Assembly (NCBI GenBank): GCA_902763155.1
Contig: CACWQS010000007.1
Location: 1 to 64,000 of the forward strand
Direction: 5' to 3'
Length of the DNA stretch: 64,000 nt
DNA from: an uncultured Pseudomonadota bacterium
GTDB lineage: Bacteria > Pseudomonadota > Alphaproteobacteria > RF32 > CAG-239
Every line of letters starts with the position of its first letter. Within the stretch, counting starts at the first letter, position 1. Both the position numbers and the translations under genes were made by a program. Below, piece by piece: positions 54,784 to 64,000 of this stretch. The notes under the pieces are model-generated. The model worked only from the letters and a program-made list of their open reading frames with translations. It did no database searches and was not told the origin of the DNA.

Positions 54784-57585
54784 TTAAGCATCAACTTCGT
54801 CTGTTTTCGGCTCGGCAATCACTTCATCTGCCATTATTTCGGCTGCCTCAATCTCGGTATCGGTTTCCTCATCTATTTCCTCATCAGTGCCTTCATCAGC
54901 ATCGAGTTTGGTTACCGAAACCACTTTCTCATCATCGGCGGTGCGGAACAAAATCACGCCTTGCGTCTTGCGTCCGGCAATACGAATGTCATCTACCGGC
55001 ATTCTGATTAACTTACCGCCGTCGGTTACCATCATGATTTCCTTATCTTCTTCTATCGGGAATGAACTGACAACTTCCTTATTACGCGGCGACATTTCCA
55101 TATTGGCAATACCTTGACCGCCACGACCGGTTACACGATATTCATACGACGACGAACGTTTACCATAGCCGGTTACCGTTACGGTGAGCAAAAATTCCTC
55201 CAACTCTTGCATTTGGGTAAATTTTTCCGGCGTTAATAAGTTCAACAAGCCGGTCTGATCAGCCGTCATGCAACTGATTTCGCCGGTTTCGGCATCAACC
55301 TTCTTCATGGCGCTTGAAATGCGGAGATACTCATCACGCTCATCGGCATTAGCGCTAATATGCTTTAAGATAGACATGGAAATTACTTCATCTCCCTTGG
55401 CGAGTTTAATGCCGCGCACGCCGGTTGAATTACGTCCGACAAACACACGCAAATCGGCCACTGGGAAGCGAATACACTTACCCAAGCGCGTTGCCAACAT
55501 AATATCGTTATTATTATCGCACAGTGCCACATTGACCAGTTTGTCGCCATCATCAAGCTTCATGGCTATTTTACCGTTAGCTTGAACGCGAACAAAATCC
55601 ATCAAGCTGTTGCGGCGGATATTTCCGGTTGCCGTGGCAAAAGCAATCGACAACCCTTTGCACTCCTCTTCATTTTCCGGCAACTTCATAATTGCAGTAA
55701 TGTTTTCGCCGTTTTCCAGAGGAAGCAGGTTAATAAACGGCTTACCCTTAGAGGTCGGTGAACCGAGCGGCAACTTATAAACCTTCATCTTATAAACAAT
55801 ACCGCGGCTCGAGAAGAACAACACCGGTGTATGTGTGCTTGCCACAAACAGACGGGTAACAAAATCTTCTTCCTTCGTAGTCATGCCCGATTTACCCTTA
55901 CCGCCACGTTTTTGTGCCTTATAAGCATTAAGCGGTACACGTTTGATATAACCTTCTTCGGTAACCGTAACCACCATTTCTTCACGCTGAATCAGCGATT
56001 CAATATCTTGGTTAAACTCGATATCTTCAATTTGGGTTAAACGCGGAGTAGCATATTCATCTTTAACAGCAACCAATTCATCACGCATAATACCATAAAG
56101 TTTCTCACGGCTGGATAAAATCGAAAGATATTCTTTAATATCATCACCTAAAGCCACCAATTCATCGTGAATTTTATCACGTTCCAAACCGGTCAAGCGT
56201 TGCAATTTCAAATCCAATATCGCTTTGGCTTGGTCTTCGGAAAGTTGATACATACCGTTTTCAACCTTATGATCCGGTTCATCAATCAAATCTACCCATG
56301 AAGCAATACTACCGGCCGGCCACGGATTAGCTGTCAGGCGATCACGTGCATCTTGCGGTGTAGGAGCGGTTTTAATCAACTCAATTACCGGATCCAGATT
56401 TTCTACCGCTATTGCCAAACCAACCAATACATGCGCTCTGTCACGTGCTTTATTTAAGCGATATACCGTGCGACGACGGATAACTTCTTCACGAAATTCG
56501 ATAAAGGTCGAAATAATGTCGCGCAAATTCATCATCATCGGGCGCCCGCCGTTAATGGCGAGCATATTCATCCCAAAACTGGTTTGCAGCTCGGTGTATT
56601 TGTAAAGCTGGTTCAAAATTACTTCGGCTTGGAAGTCGCGCTTAATTTCGATGACGATACGCACACCTTGACGATCCGACTCATCACGGATATCGGAAAT
56701 ACCTTCAATGCGTTTATCTTTGACCAATTCAGCAATATGCGCCACCAAATTGGCTTTATTAACCTGATAAGGCACTTCATGAACAATAATGGCTTCTTTA
56801 TCCTTACGAATTTCTTCAATAGAGCATTTTGAGCGCATCATTACCGAACCGCGACCGGTTAAATATGCCTGACGCGCCCCGCCGTAACCTAAAATCAGTC
56901 CGCCGGTCGGAAAATCCGGTCCCGGAACAATTTTAATTAAATCTTCAATAGAAATTTCCGGATTATCAATATAGGCACAGCAGGCATCAATTACCTCGCC
57001 TAAATTGTGTGGCGGAATATTGGTCGCCATACCAACGGCAATACCGTTACCGCCATTAACCAATAAATTCGGAAAACGTGCCGGTAAAACGGTAGGCTCT
57101 TGTAATGATTCATCATAGTTCGGCATAAAGTCAACGGTATCTTCGTCCAAGTTATCGGTCAAGCAGGTGGCAACCTTAGCTAATCTTGCCTCTGTATAAC
57201 GCATAGCAGCGGCACCGTCACCATCCATCGAACCGAAGTTACCCTGCCCGTCAACCAAAGTTAAGCGCATTGAAAACGGTTGCGCCATACGCACCATAGC
57301 TTCATAAATTGAGCTGTCGCCGTGCGGGTGATATTTACCCATAACATCACCGACAATACGTGCCGATTTACGGTAAGGCTTGGTGTTATCATAGCCATTC
57401 TCAAACATTCCGTAAATAATGCGTCGATGCACAGGTTTCATACCATCTCTGGCATCAGGTAATGCACGCGAAACAATCACGCTCATGGCATAATCCAAAT
57501 AGCTGCGGCGCATTTCTTCAGAAATCATGGTCGGGGCAATATTATCGGTTTTAACAACTTCGGTTGTTGCAATTTCTTCAGTCAC
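54784..57585 (-). CDS. gyrA: DNA gyrase subunit A
   Basis: Breakage-reunion subunit of the gyrase that introduces negative supercoils, 933 residues. The quinolone-binding segment [20 protein letters not shown] has Ser at the E. coli 83 equivalent and Glu at the 87 equivalent. The catalytic Tyr is in the AMRYTEARL motif. C-terminal pinwheel blades include the GyrA box region ([12 protein letters not shown]). An acidic tail of about 45 residues follows. The start is GTG at 57585, with AGAGG seven bases upstream, and a promoter (57604-57631) leaves only a very short leader. A terminator follows. Confidence 0.97.
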   Translation of the reverse strand: MTEEIATTEVVKTDNIAPTMISEEMRRSYLDYAMSVIVSRALPDARDGMKPVHRRIIYGMFENGYDNTKPYRKSARIVGDVMGKYHPHGDSSIYEAMVRMAQPFSMRLTLVDGQGNFGSMDGDGAAAMRYTEARLAKVATCLTDNLDEDTVDFMPNYDESLQEPTVLPARFPNLLVNGGNGIAVGMATNIPPHNLGEVIDACCAYIDNPEISIEDLIKIVPGPDFPTGGLILGYGGARQAYLTGRGSVMMRSKCSIEEIRKDKEAIIVHEVPYQVNKANLVAHIAELVKDKRIEGISDIRDESDRQGVRIVIEIKRDFQAEVILNQLYKYTELQTSFGMNMLAINGGRPMMMNLRDIISTFIEFREEVIRRRTVYRLNKARDRAHVLVGLAIAVENLDPVIELIKTAPTPQDARDRLTANPWPAGSIASWVDLIDEPDHKVENGMYQLSEDQAKAILDLKLQRLTGLERDKIHDELVALGDDIKEYLSILSSREKLYGIMRDELVAVKDEYATPRLTQIEDIEFNQDIESLIQREEMVVTVTEEGYIKRVPLNAYKAQKRGGKGKSGMTTKEEDFVTRLFVASTHTPVLFFSSRGIVYKMKVYKLPLGSPTSKGKPFINLLPLENGENITAIMKLPENEEECKGLSIAFATATGNIRRNSLMDFVRVQANGKIAMKLDDGDKLVNVALCDNNNDIMLATRLGKCIRFPVADLRVFVGRNSTGVRGIKLAKGDEVISMSILKHISANADERDEYLRISSAMKKVDAETGEISCMTADQTGLLNLLTPEKFTQMQELEEFLLTVTVTGYGKRSSSYEYRVTGRGGQGIANMEMSPRNKEVVSSFPIEEDKEIMMVTDGGKLIRMPVDDIRIAGRKTQGVILFRTADDEKVVSVTKLDADEGTDEEIDEETDTEIEAAEIMADEVIAEPKTDEVDA

Positions 57586-57603
57586 TTTATACCTCTTCTT
57601 TAT

Positions 57604-57631
57604 ATTATATAAAACTAACTGAATATAGCAA
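57604..57631 (-). promoter_or_regulatory. gyrA promoter
   Basis: Minus strand: TTGCTA at 57631-57626, a 16-base spacer, TATAAT at 57609-57604. Transcription would begin about 12 bases before the GTG. Confidence 0.6.
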
Positions 57632-57682
57632 TTATGCCCGCAAATAAAAAGTTTTTTTTAACTGTTATCCACTTGTAAAAAT

Positions 57683-57928
57683 TTACTGAACAATTTGAGA
57701 TATGTTTTCTTTGGTTTCTTCTTCAACAGTTTTAATTTCATCATCAGTTTTTTGCATAAAATTTTCATAAGCATCATGCATCATTTGTTGCGCACTAACA
57801 GTAATTTTTTGTGCCGAACTTTGTAATGATTGTTCTACATTAGTACCGTCCGAAAACAGGTTTTTCAAAAAATAAAACAACGCCACCACAATAAAAATAT
57901 AAATTGCATATCTAACCACTGTCCACAT
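57683..57928 (-). CDS. Small membrane-anchored protein, 81 aa
   Basis: One N-terminal membrane span (about 5-24, YAIYIFIVVALFYFLKNLF) is followed by a helical, Gln- and Glu-rich tail probably able to form a coiled coil. No family recognised. AAAGGAG eight bases before the ATG supports a real gene. It lies upstream of gyrA on the same strand, about 50 bases before the gyrA promoter. Confidence 0.7.
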   Translation of the reverse strand: MWTVVRYAIYIFIVVALFYFLKNLFSDGTNVEQSLQSSAQKITVSAQQMMHDAYENFMQKTDDEIKTVEEETKENISQIVQ

Positions 57929-58036
57929 CTTTTTTTCTCCTTTTATGAAAAATAAAATAAATCCTCTGATAAATTTTTCAATTAACTTATTGTATTAAGA
58001 GTTAATTATTTTTTGTCATTTTTTAGAAAAAAATGC

Positions 58037-58064
58037 TTGATTTTTTGTATAAATTTAATATAAT
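58037..58064 (+). promoter_or_regulatory. Promoter of the lipoprotein/OMP pair
   Basis: TTGATT at 58037-58042, a 16-base spacer, perfect TATAAT at 58059-58064. It leaves a leader of about 125 bases before the ATG at 58197, with no Shine-Dalgarno. Confidence 0.65.
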
Positions 58065-58196
58065 TGTAAGTGATTATAGATAATTTATATAATAATGATG
58101 CCTATTATTAGTGGTGAAAAATCTTTGACATAATTCATGGATGACATTGCGAAATTGGCATTATATTTGTTTGCAAATTTTAAAATTTCAAAAAAT

Positions 58197-58781
58197 ATGA
58201 CTAAAAAAATGTTTTTCTTGCTCTGTGCGGCGATAGCTGTGCTGTTGGCAAGCGCTTTGTCATCCTGCGAAAAGGATTCTTATCAAAAAAGTCCAATCAC
58301 GGAAAAGTTTTTCAAGATTGTTGATGAAACACACATCAACACTTATGATCAACTGGAAATTCTGTGTACAGCAAACAAAGAAGTGTCTTTTGAAATTCGG
58401 GTCCAAGACGACCAATATGCAATAGACACTCTGTATATTGCTGAAGGTGAAGATATGGACCGGAATTTTATGTACGGTTCATATGAGGACGATGCCGTTT
58501 TCGAGGATGAAAATATTTTATTTTCATTCAAATATCGTGATGCAGATGACGTTGTTAAAAACAGTGTCCGTGTTATCGGAATGTTGCAAAAATCACAAAG
58601 CAGCACCGCGGAAGATCCCGACTACTTACTTTGCAAGAGTGATGTTGTGCTGAAAGCAACTATTCAACCTATGGAGATGATAGGCAACAGAAAAATTGCC
58701 AAAGTCCTCTATGAACTGAAATGTGATAACATTGTGTTAGCCTCCGCAACACAGAATTTTCTTGTAATTAAGTATAAATAG
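58197..58781 (+). CDS. Bacteroidota-like lipoprotein
   Basis: A 194-residue lipoprotein. The signal peptide MTKKMFFLLCAAIAVLLASA ends in the lipobox ALSSC, followed by EKDS. An acidic stretch right after the lipid Cys is typical of Bacteroidota surface lipoproteins and uncommon in proteobacteria. The mature part is acidic and beta-rich. No family recognised. The start at 58197 is chosen because it begins the signal peptide; the ORF opens 20 codons earlier. No Shine-Dalgarno. It lies four bases before the OMP-like gene, so the two are probably one transcript. Confidence 0.78.
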   Translation: MTKKMFFLLCAAIAVLLASALSSCEKDSYQKSPITEKFFKIVDETHINTYDQLEILCTANKEVSFEIRVQDDQYAIDTLYIAEGEDMDRNFMYGSYEDDAVFEDENILFSFKYRDADDVVKNSVRVIGMLQKSQSSTAEDPDYLLCKSDVVLKATIQPMEMIGNRKIAKVLYELKCDNIVLASATQNFLVIKYK

Positions 58782-58785
58782 CAAT

Positions 58786-60477
58786 ATGAAAAAGATAATA
58801 TTCACCATTGCGGTAATGCTGGCAACAATTATGCAGGCACAAACCTGTAAAATTTCGTCGGCAAACGGTCAAAAAACTGTCCGAATTTCAGTTAATCTCG
58901 ACAGTTTGGAAGGCAAAACATTTGTAACCATCATTAACAACATTAAAGACAGTGTTGTCTTAAATATGTCATTGGATGAAGAAAATACCAATGTTCTGCC
59001 GATTACCGAAATGACTTGTGAAGACAGTAGCAAGGTAAATACCGCACAAAACATTAAAGAATTTAAACCTATCAAAGAAGAACAAGCTATTTTCTCTGAC
59101 AGCGCAGAAGTTGCTTCCACGGCAGAAATGCCACAAGACAGCTCTATTACCGGAGGTGTGTTGAACGCACTCGGGTTAGCTGAAGTCGGCAACCTTATTG
59201 GCGCACTCACCAACACCAACGGTGAGGAAGTTGATAAAATGGTGACGAAGGCACTCGTCGACGTCACTGTTGTCGATTCAACCAAATATATTCCGCAATA
59301 TCCAAAACGGAAATGGAAACGGTTAAAGAATTATACTTCTTATACAAGGTTGAGTTTGTCAGGTATTTTCGGCCAAGATTTCGGAGATGATAACGACGAT
59401 AAAGCTGAAGAAATTGATGCTGACGATTATGGAACCGACACGGAAAACAACAAAAATTTTGGCGGCAGTGCCGAAATTTCGCAAGTTTTCTTAAAAGGTA
59501 GCCATGATTCTGATGGTAAGTTTATTCCAAATCCTCTGAATTTTGCATGGTCTGTTGGCGTATTGTTTGCTATGGATCACCAAAAAGATTATGGCTGGAG
59601 TTGGGATGTTATGGCTAAATTCGGTATCCAAGCGGGTAAAGGTCTAACACTGGGGGCTGATGTTCTCCTTGGCGGCGGCGGTACCAAATATACTATCTAT
59701 TCAACCAATCGGGTTGACTATCGTGTGGTTTTCCATGACCAATGGTGTCTGAAAGCCGGACTTCAAGGTTGGATAAGTATGAATGATGATGGAACAACAT
59801 CTACTCGATTATTCGCAAGAATAGTTAAGTCATTTGAACCATCATCAATACATAACACGCCAACCGCTCCCGGTTGGGAAACTACGTATGTCGATTTTGA
59901 TGATGGCAGTTGGCAGGTAGGTTTTGCTGTCGATTACAAATTCGGTTTTAAGCCGAAGCTTGAAGACAATCGACTGTTAGCTTCCGTGTCAACCGGTTAT
60001 AATCTATTCGGCGCAGATAAGGGACCGGTAATGCTTTATGAGTTGGAGAAAGTTACCCAAATATCGCCAATGCTGAGATTTATGTATGGCCTTGGATATG
60101 AACAATCTTTGTCAGGTGAGCAGTTACAAAGCTTTACTTTGGGTGGAGGTTGGCTGTTCAAACTTAAACCGAAACAGAAGTTCTCTTATTTGGCAAAAGT
60201 TTTTGCCGGTTTAGGAGAATATATGGTGGATAAAAACTGTCAGTCTGCGGATAAAGATTTCAAAATGGCAGACACGAAAGTTCGCCAGCTTTGTCCAAAG
60301 ATTGGTGTGCACCTGGGTATAGCCTACCAGAACAAGTGTAGCACATTCACTCTGGGGTTGAGAGGGGCTTTTCATAAAGGTCTTGACACCGAATACGAAG
60401 GATACGAAACCGCTGAAACCTCTAATCTCTCCGGTTTTGAACTGACACCGATGCTAGGGTACAGCCTCAATTTCTAA
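58786..60477 (+). CDS. Bacteroidota-like secreted or outer-membrane protein, 563 aa
   Basis: A signal peptide (MKKIIFTIAVMLATIMQAQT) is followed by a Ser/Thr-rich N-terminal part (about 20-200) and a C-terminal region (about 225-563) with many beta-strand-like aromatic/glycine segments: AWSVGVLFAMDHQKDYGWSW, GLTLGADVLLGGGGTKY, FTLGLRGAFHKGL. It ends LTPMLGYSLNF, consistent with an outer-membrane barrel. The MQAQ signal-peptide end recalls Bacteroidota proteins. No Shine-Dalgarno. Arginine codons include more CGG, CGA and AGA than in neighbouring genes. Probably acquired with the lipoprotein gene. Function unknown. Confidence 0.78.
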   Translation: MKKIIFTIAVMLATIMQAQTCKISSANGQKTVRISVNLDSLEGKTFVTIINNIKDSVVLNMSLDEENTNVLPITEMTCEDSSKVNTAQNIKEFKPIKEEQAIFSDSAEVASTAEMPQDSSITGGVLNALGLAEVGNLIGALTNTNGEEVDKMVTKALVDVTVVDSTKYIPQYPKRKWKRLKNYTSYTRLSLSGIFGQDFGDDNDDKAEEIDADDYGTDTENNKNFGGSAEISQVFLKGSHDSDGKFIPNPLNFAWSVGVLFAMDHQKDYGWSWDVMAKFGIQAGKGLTLGADVLLGGGGTKYTIYSTNRVDYRVVFHDQWCLKAGLQGWISMNDDGTTSTRLFARIVKSFEPSSIHNTPTAPGWETTYVDFDDGSWQVGFAVDYKFGFKPKLEDNRLLASVSTGYNLFGADKGPVMLYELEKVTQISPMLRFMYGLGYEQSLSGEQLQSFTLGGGWLFKLKPKQKFSYLAKVFAGLGEYMVDKNCQSADKDFKMADTKVRQLCPKIGVHLGIAYQNKCSTFTLGLRGAFHKGLDTEYEGYETAETSNLSGFELTPMLGYSLNF

Positions 60478-60518
60478 AATAAAAGAAGGCTCCGTTTTAC
60501 GGAGCCTTCTTTTATTTT
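60476..60518. terminator. Bidirectional terminator, 17-bp perfect stem
   Basis: The inverted repeat runs from 60478-60494 to 60500-60516 with a 5-base loop. The GC core (GGCTCCG/CGGAGCC) is flanked by A and T tracts on both sides, so it serves both convergent genes. Confidence 0.92.
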
Positions 60519-61991
60519 TTACTTTATTTCTTTGCCATAAAGCAACCAATCATATACTTTAGATGATTTGCGCACACCGATATTCATTTCATCGACTGTC
60601 ATTTTCTCTTCGGTCAATGTGGCAAGGTTGCTAAACAACGAAGTCCCTAGCCCCAGACGGTGTCCGCTTATTTTGGCACCCATACTTTCAATAATCGTCG
60701 GATAAATATCAAACGGTGTAAATACTCTATTTTTTTCAGCAATTGCCGAAACCGCGCTGTTAATAAAAATATTCAGCGTTCGACGTTTCATCTCCGGTTC
60801 AAACTCACCGCGCATCATCTGATGGTCGCCAAGCAGAACAACCGTGCTGTTTGCATAAAACGGCTGTTGCTTCAGCCATTCAACAAATTGACCAATTTGA
60901 AAGTCGGAACACGACACCACATTTTTAAAATTCTTTTCGGTGCTATATTTATAACCGCAAACATCGCCTGAAAATTCCTGCGAACCAAAATGCGTATCAA
61001 GCGTCATCATTGTAAAAACAAAAGGTTTATTTTCTTGAGACAAACGATTTAGTTCATCTTTTGCCTGTGCAAACAATTCTTTATCCGGGATACTTCTGCT
61101 TTTTTCTTTATAAGACAATTTGCGTCCTTGTTCTCGAGCATAATACAAAGTATCTAACAAACGCTGATTTTTATGAGTTTCAACAAAATGATTTAATCCG
61201 GCAAATTTACCGTTTGATCCCACCAAAAAACTCTCGTTATACCCTTCTTCTGCCAAAACATCATACAAGCACCAAGCATTCGGATAGAAATCTCCCTTAG
61301 GACGAATCAGATTAACCTCTTTTATCGGTAATTGAATCGGAGCTCCGCAAGTTTTAGCAAACAAAGCGGCTTGCGTCCACTGAGTTCCATCGATTGCAAA
61401 TTCCCCACCCAAATATTCACTATCGCTAAAACTGATATTTTCTTGAGCTAACTTATGCAATTGCGGTATTAAATCGTCCTGATAATAATTATGTTCCGGC
61501 GTTTGAGCAAAAGTTGCTTCCATACTTTCCATAAATATCAAAATCAAATTACGCTTTTTATGAGGAAAGCTGACTTCTGCGTTTTGCGGCATCACATAGT
61601 ATTGTTCGTAAAAATTAGACAGTTCCCTCTTGTATGAACGATATGTTATCATAGCCCACACATTCATGCGCCAACAATAATAAGCCACGCAAAAAACAAA
61701 CCATACCAAACATAAAACCCAGCGATATTCATATATTTTGGTTCTGATACGCTCTATGGACGACCATTTCAGCCGATATTTTCCGGAAAACAAAAGCCAA
61801 AGCACCAAAACAACAATAGTTCCGGTCATCACCGTATTTTGTAAATAACTTAAAATCAGTCTGATTTCCGAATGAAACGGCATATTTAAATGAAACATTA
61901 TTTGTTCATAAGTAACCGGACCAAATTTGCGAATAATCCAATTTGCTGAGGCAAAGAGCACATAACCGCAAAATATAATCAACAAAGGCAT
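60519..61991 (-). CDS. OpgB/LtaS-like phosphoglycerol transferase
   Basis: Sulfatase-fold membrane enzyme of 490 residues, predicted to transfer phosphoglycerol (or phosphoethanolamine) from phospholipid to a periplasmic glycan. Three or four N-terminal spans are seen, with FGPVTYEQIMFHL, a phrase typical of OpgB, in the loop after the first. The active site looks intact: metal-ligand Glu in LILIFMESMEATF near 154, candidate nucleophile Thr in DGTQWTQAAL, a His in MTLDTHFGSQEF, and Asp-His in VVLLGDHQMMRG near 387. The N-terminus is shorter than in E. coli OpgB. AAGGAT precedes the ATG. Confidence 0.85.
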   Translation of the reverse strand: MPLLIIFCGYVLFASANWIIRKFGPVTYEQIMFHLNMPFHSEIRLILSYLQNTVMTGTIVVLVLWLLFSGKYRLKWSSIERIRTKIYEYRWVLCLVWFVFCVAYYCWRMNVWAMITYRSYKRELSNFYEQYYVMPQNAEVSFPHKKRNLILIFMESMEATFAQTPEHNYYQDDLIPQLHKLAQENISFSDSEYLGGEFAIDGTQWTQAALFAKTCGAPIQLPIKEVNLIRPKGDFYPNAWCLYDVLAEEGYNESFLVGSNGKFAGLNHFVETHKNQRLLDTLYYAREQGRKLSYKEKSRSIPDKELFAQAKDELNRLSQENKPFVFTMMTLDTHFGSQEFSGDVCGYKYSTEKNFKNVVSCSDFQIGQFVEWLKQQPFYANSTVVLLGDHQMMRGEFEPEMKRRTLNIFINSAVSAIAEKNRVFTPFDIYPTIIESMGAKISGHRLGLGTSLFSNLATLTEEKMTVDEMNIGVRKSSKVYDWLLYGKEIK

Positions 61992-62074
61992 GGTTTTATC
62001 CTTAAAATTCTCAAGTTAAGAATATTTATAATAATGTAATAATATTTTCGCAAGTAATTTTATTGGTTTTATAC

Positions 62075-62791
62075 ATGAACTTTATATCCGCAATTCATCC
62101 ACAAAGTATTATTTTTATGCTTGAGATTACTTCAGGTATGGATTATGCCTGTATTAAAGGTAATAAAAATTTTAACGAGGCAAAATTGCAAAATACTCGA
62201 AAATCTTTACAAAAAGAAATAATCCGAAAAGCTGTTCATTTGAGTTCGCTCTGGATGCCGGCTGTAATTTATATTTTACCGCAACCGATTGTTGTTTATT
62301 TGTTTGCGTTTCTACTTATTTTCGACTTTATTTTCGAATATGGTTACCATAAACGATATCGGTGGGCACGCAAAACATTTGGTACATTGTTTTATAAAAC
62401 ACTACGCAACAAAGAAATACTTGACAGAAAGTTTCATCCTACAGGCTCAATATATGTATTGACAGCGGCACTTATTTGCTCATACTTTTTCGATAAGTAC
62501 GCGGCAATTATAGGGCTGACGGTAATGTTGGTAGCGGACAGTGCTGCGGCGTTGGTCGGTAAGGCCTTCGGCAGGATTAAAATATACAAAAACAAAACTA
62601 TTGAAGGCACATTGGCATTTTTCTTTTCTGCGATTTTGGTTAATATACTTCTAAGTCCTCTGCATCCTTTCGGAATATATAGTATTCTTGCTTGCAGCGC
62701 AGCAACTTTGGCCGAACTGTTTGAAGATAAAATTAAAATAGATGACAATCTTTCTATTCCTCTGCTGACTGCCGGTATTTTAAGTTTGTAA
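62075..62791 (+). CDS. SEC59/VTE5-like CTP-dependent lipid kinase family protein
   Basis: Membrane protein of about 238 residues with roughly six spans. The family marks are RKAVHLSSLWMP near the first span and the CTP-binding type motif ADSAAALVGKAFGRIKIYKN followed by KTIEGTLAFF. Relatives phosphorylate dolichol, phytol or diacylglycerol; the substrate here is unknown. The start is uncertain: no Shine-Dalgarno precedes the ATG at 62075, while the ATG at 62138 has a CAGG just upstream. It is divergent from the OpgB-like gene and 12 bases before tag. Confidence 0.8.
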   Translation: MNFISAIHPQSIIFMLEITSGMDYACIKGNKNFNEAKLQNTRKSLQKEIIRKAVHLSSLWMPAVIYILPQPIVVYLFAFLLIFDFIFEYGYHKRYRWARKTFGTLFYKTLRNKEILDRKFHPTGSIYVLTAALICSYFFDKYAAIIGLTVMLVADSAAALVGKAFGRIKIYKNKTIEGTLAFFFSAILVNILLSPLHPFGIYSILACSAATLAELFEDKIKIDDNLSIPLLTAGILSL

Positions 62792-62803
62792 AAGGAATGT
62801 TTT

Positions 62804-63430
62804 ATGGCATATTGTAATTGGGGTAACACCTCGGAAGTAAATCAAAAATATCATGACGAAGAATGGGGAATACCGGTATATGATGACCGCAAACAATTTG
62901 AATTTTTGATGTTGGAAGTTTTGCAGTGCGGGCTGAGTTGGAATATCATTATCAATAAGCGAGAGATTTTCCGACGTTGTTTTGATAACTTTAATTATGA
63001 TAAAATTTCCGCTTACACAAATCATGATATAGCAAAGATTATGGCTTTTGAAGGTATGATTAAGAGTCCGCGCAAAATTACGGCAATTATTCATAATGCA
63101 CAATGTTTTCAAAAAATACGCCAAGAATTCGGTAGCTTTTGCAATTATTTATGGGGATATTCCGATGGTAAAACGATTATTTATGATAAACATGGTGATG
63201 GTTATATTCCGGTCAGTAACGGGCTGTCTGATATTATCAGTAAAGATTTAAAAAAACGCGGATTTAAATATTTAGGCACAATAACTATATATTCTCATCT
63301 GCAAGCTGCCGGTATTATCAATGACCACGGCTCTGATTGTCCGCGTTATAAATTTATTTGCACACATTATCCAATGGTGCAAAAGCACCGCGACAAAGAA
63401 AAAAATGTGCAAAATTTCAGCAATAAATAA
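62804..63430 (+). CDS. tag: DNA-3-methyladenine glycosylase I
   Basis: Base-excision enzyme of 208 residues that removes 3-methyladenine. The family pattern is clear: CNWGNTSEVNQKYHDEEWGIP with zinc ligands Cys4 and His17, the pocket segment LEVLQCGLSWNIIINKRE, and SKDLKKRGFKYLGTITIYSHLQA followed by GIINDH. The C-terminal zinc ligands lie in the CPRYKFICTHYP region. It has a 20-residue basic tail. AAAGGAATG precedes the ATG. Likely co-transcribed with the lipid-kinase-like gene and the nitroreductase. Confidence 0.95.
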   Translation: MAYCNWGNTSEVNQKYHDEEWGIPVYDDRKQFEFLMLEVLQCGLSWNIIINKREIFRRCFDNFNYDKISAYTNHDIAKIMAFEGMIKSPRKITAIIHNAQCFQKIRQEFGSFCNYLWGYSDGKTIIYDKHGDGYIPVSNGLSDIISKDLKKRGFKYLGTITIYSHLQAAGIINDHGSDCPRYKFICTHYPMVQKHRDKEKNVQNFSNK

Positions 63431-63442
63431 AGGGAGAAAAAA

Positions 63443-63970
63443 ATGAACGAAGTTATAAATGCTATCAAATCACGTCGCAGTATTCGCCGATTTAATCCTG
63501 ATATGGTGGAAGAAGGAAAAATTGAACAGATTGTTGAGGCTGGACTCTATGCGGCAAGTGGTATGAATAAACAAGCGACCAAAATCATTGTTATTAAAAA
63601 TAAGCATTTTCGTGATAAATTATCTGCTGTTAATGCTAAAATTATGGGACAAAATGATGGTATGGATCCGTTTTACGGTGCCCCTGTTGTATTAATCGTC
63701 TTAGCTGATAAAAATTGGTTCACCGGCATTTATGACGGATCATTGGTAATGGGTAATTTGATGCTGGCGGCACATTCTCTCGGTCTGGGCAGTTGTTGGA
63801 TACATCGCGCTAAAGAAGAATTTGAAATGCCGGAATATAAAGAATTTCTAAAGTCTTTAGGTATTGAAGGTAATTGGGAAGGTATCGGACATTGTATTTT
63901 AGGTTATGCAGCGGATGGAGAACCTATGCCTGCACCACGCAAAGAAGATCGCGTATATTATATCGATTAA
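63443..63970 (+). CDS. Nitroreductase-family FMN oxidoreductase
   Basis: A 175-residue FMN-dependent NAD(P)H oxidoreductase. The N-terminal IKSRRSIRRFNPDMV contributes the FMN phosphate site. AGLYAASGMNKQATKIIVI, the GAPVVLIVLADKNW segment and LAAHSLGLGSCWIHRAKEEF are typical. It ends in the family's GYAADGEPMPAPRKEDRVYY. No heme or Fe-S motif. AAGGGAG precedes the ATG. Physiological substrate unknown. Confidence 0.92.
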   Translation: MNEVINAIKSRRSIRRFNPDMVEEGKIEQIVEAGLYAASGMNKQATKIIVIKNKHFRDKLSAVNAKIMGQNDGMDPFYGAPVVLIVLADKNWFTGIYDGSLVMGNLMLAAHSLGLGSCWIHRAKEEFEMPEYKEFLKSLGIEGNWEGIGHCILGYAADGEPMPAPRKEDRVYYID

Positions 63971-64000
63971 ATAAAGCCTAATATCCGTAGCGTTTTTTTA

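Noticed and set aside
57972-58012. An AATTAACT/AGTTAATT inverted repeat with a T run
   Set aside because: No gene ends upstream of it on either strand, and the stem is entirely AT apart from two pairs. I cannot assign a role.
58162-58169. TATATTTG resembling a Bacteroidota -7 element ahead of the lipoprotein gene
   Set aside because: No TTTG lies at the required 19-21 base spacing (the nearest is 34 away), and a good TTGATT-16-TATAAT promoter is present upstream.

Overview
The window is AT-rich chromosomal DNA of a Gram-negative bacterium. It encodes an outer-membrane autotransporter, MlaA/MlaC, a YejE/YejF importer half, FtsEX, a GatCAB amidotransferase, an MJ0042-type zinc-ribbon protein and a YqeY-DnaG pair. 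Together these best fit an AT-rich, host-associated alphaproteobacterium (inference; there is no rRNA in the window to settle it). Genes are dense, most have clear Shine-Dalgarno sequences, and several TTGACA-17-TATAAT-type promoters and intrinsic terminators can be read. I see no rRNA, tRNA, CRISPR array, transposase, integrase or phage gene.

Layout. 1-1086: 3' part of tuf. 1391-2491: orphan helical protein. 2556-3977: PhoR-like kinase. 4083-9357: mutS, MazG-like gene, priA. 9358-11379: promoter, structured RNA and terminator directly before a coiled-coil protein of unknown function. 24169 down to 11604: a long minus-strand run (ftsE, ftsX, ydcF-like, plsC, sppA, gatC, gatA, gatB, a degenerate sulfatase-fold membrane protein, yejE, yejF). 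24287-27383: zinc-ribbon gene, yqeY-like gene, dnaG. 30547-27388: MacA-like adaptor, ABC ATPase and permease on the minus strand. 30721-33692: smpB, a small membrane ORF, rpoD. 33750-36541: ankyrin protein and thrS. 36559-44184: three glycosyltransferases and a 1,400-residue repeat-rich autotransporter. 44312-46655: DEDDh exonuclease, a small unknown gene, mlaC, mlaA. 46733-49100: a divergent two-gene cassette of unusual composition. 49132-52806: RsmB-like methyltransferase, tcdA, DMT transporter, endonuclease I. 52934-54700: outer-membrane barrel protein and two lipoproteins behind a complex RNA leader. 54784-57928: gyrA and a small membrane protein. 58037-60518: a Bacteroidota-like lipoprotein/outer-membrane pair. 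60519-63970: OpgB-like transferase, lipid-kinase-like protein, tag, nitroreductase.

Much of the window serves the envelope: FtsEX, PlsC, SppA, the Mla retrograde lipid pathway, MacAB-like export, the autotransporter with neighbouring glycosyltransferases, and the sulfatase-fold proteins. The rest is core information processing (EF-Tu, MutS, PriA, DnaG, RpoD, SmpB, GatCAB, ThrRS, GyrA).

The most unusual items are two riboswitch-like layouts (promoter, folded RNA, terminator, Shine-Dalgarno, ORF). The one at 54467-54697 has a 10-nt segment that can pair with the 5' arm of its terminator, which would make a two-state switch. Next come the two compact foreign-looking modules (46733-49100 and 58037-60518), and a sulfatase-like protein that has lost its metal ligands inside the gatCAB-yejEF operon.
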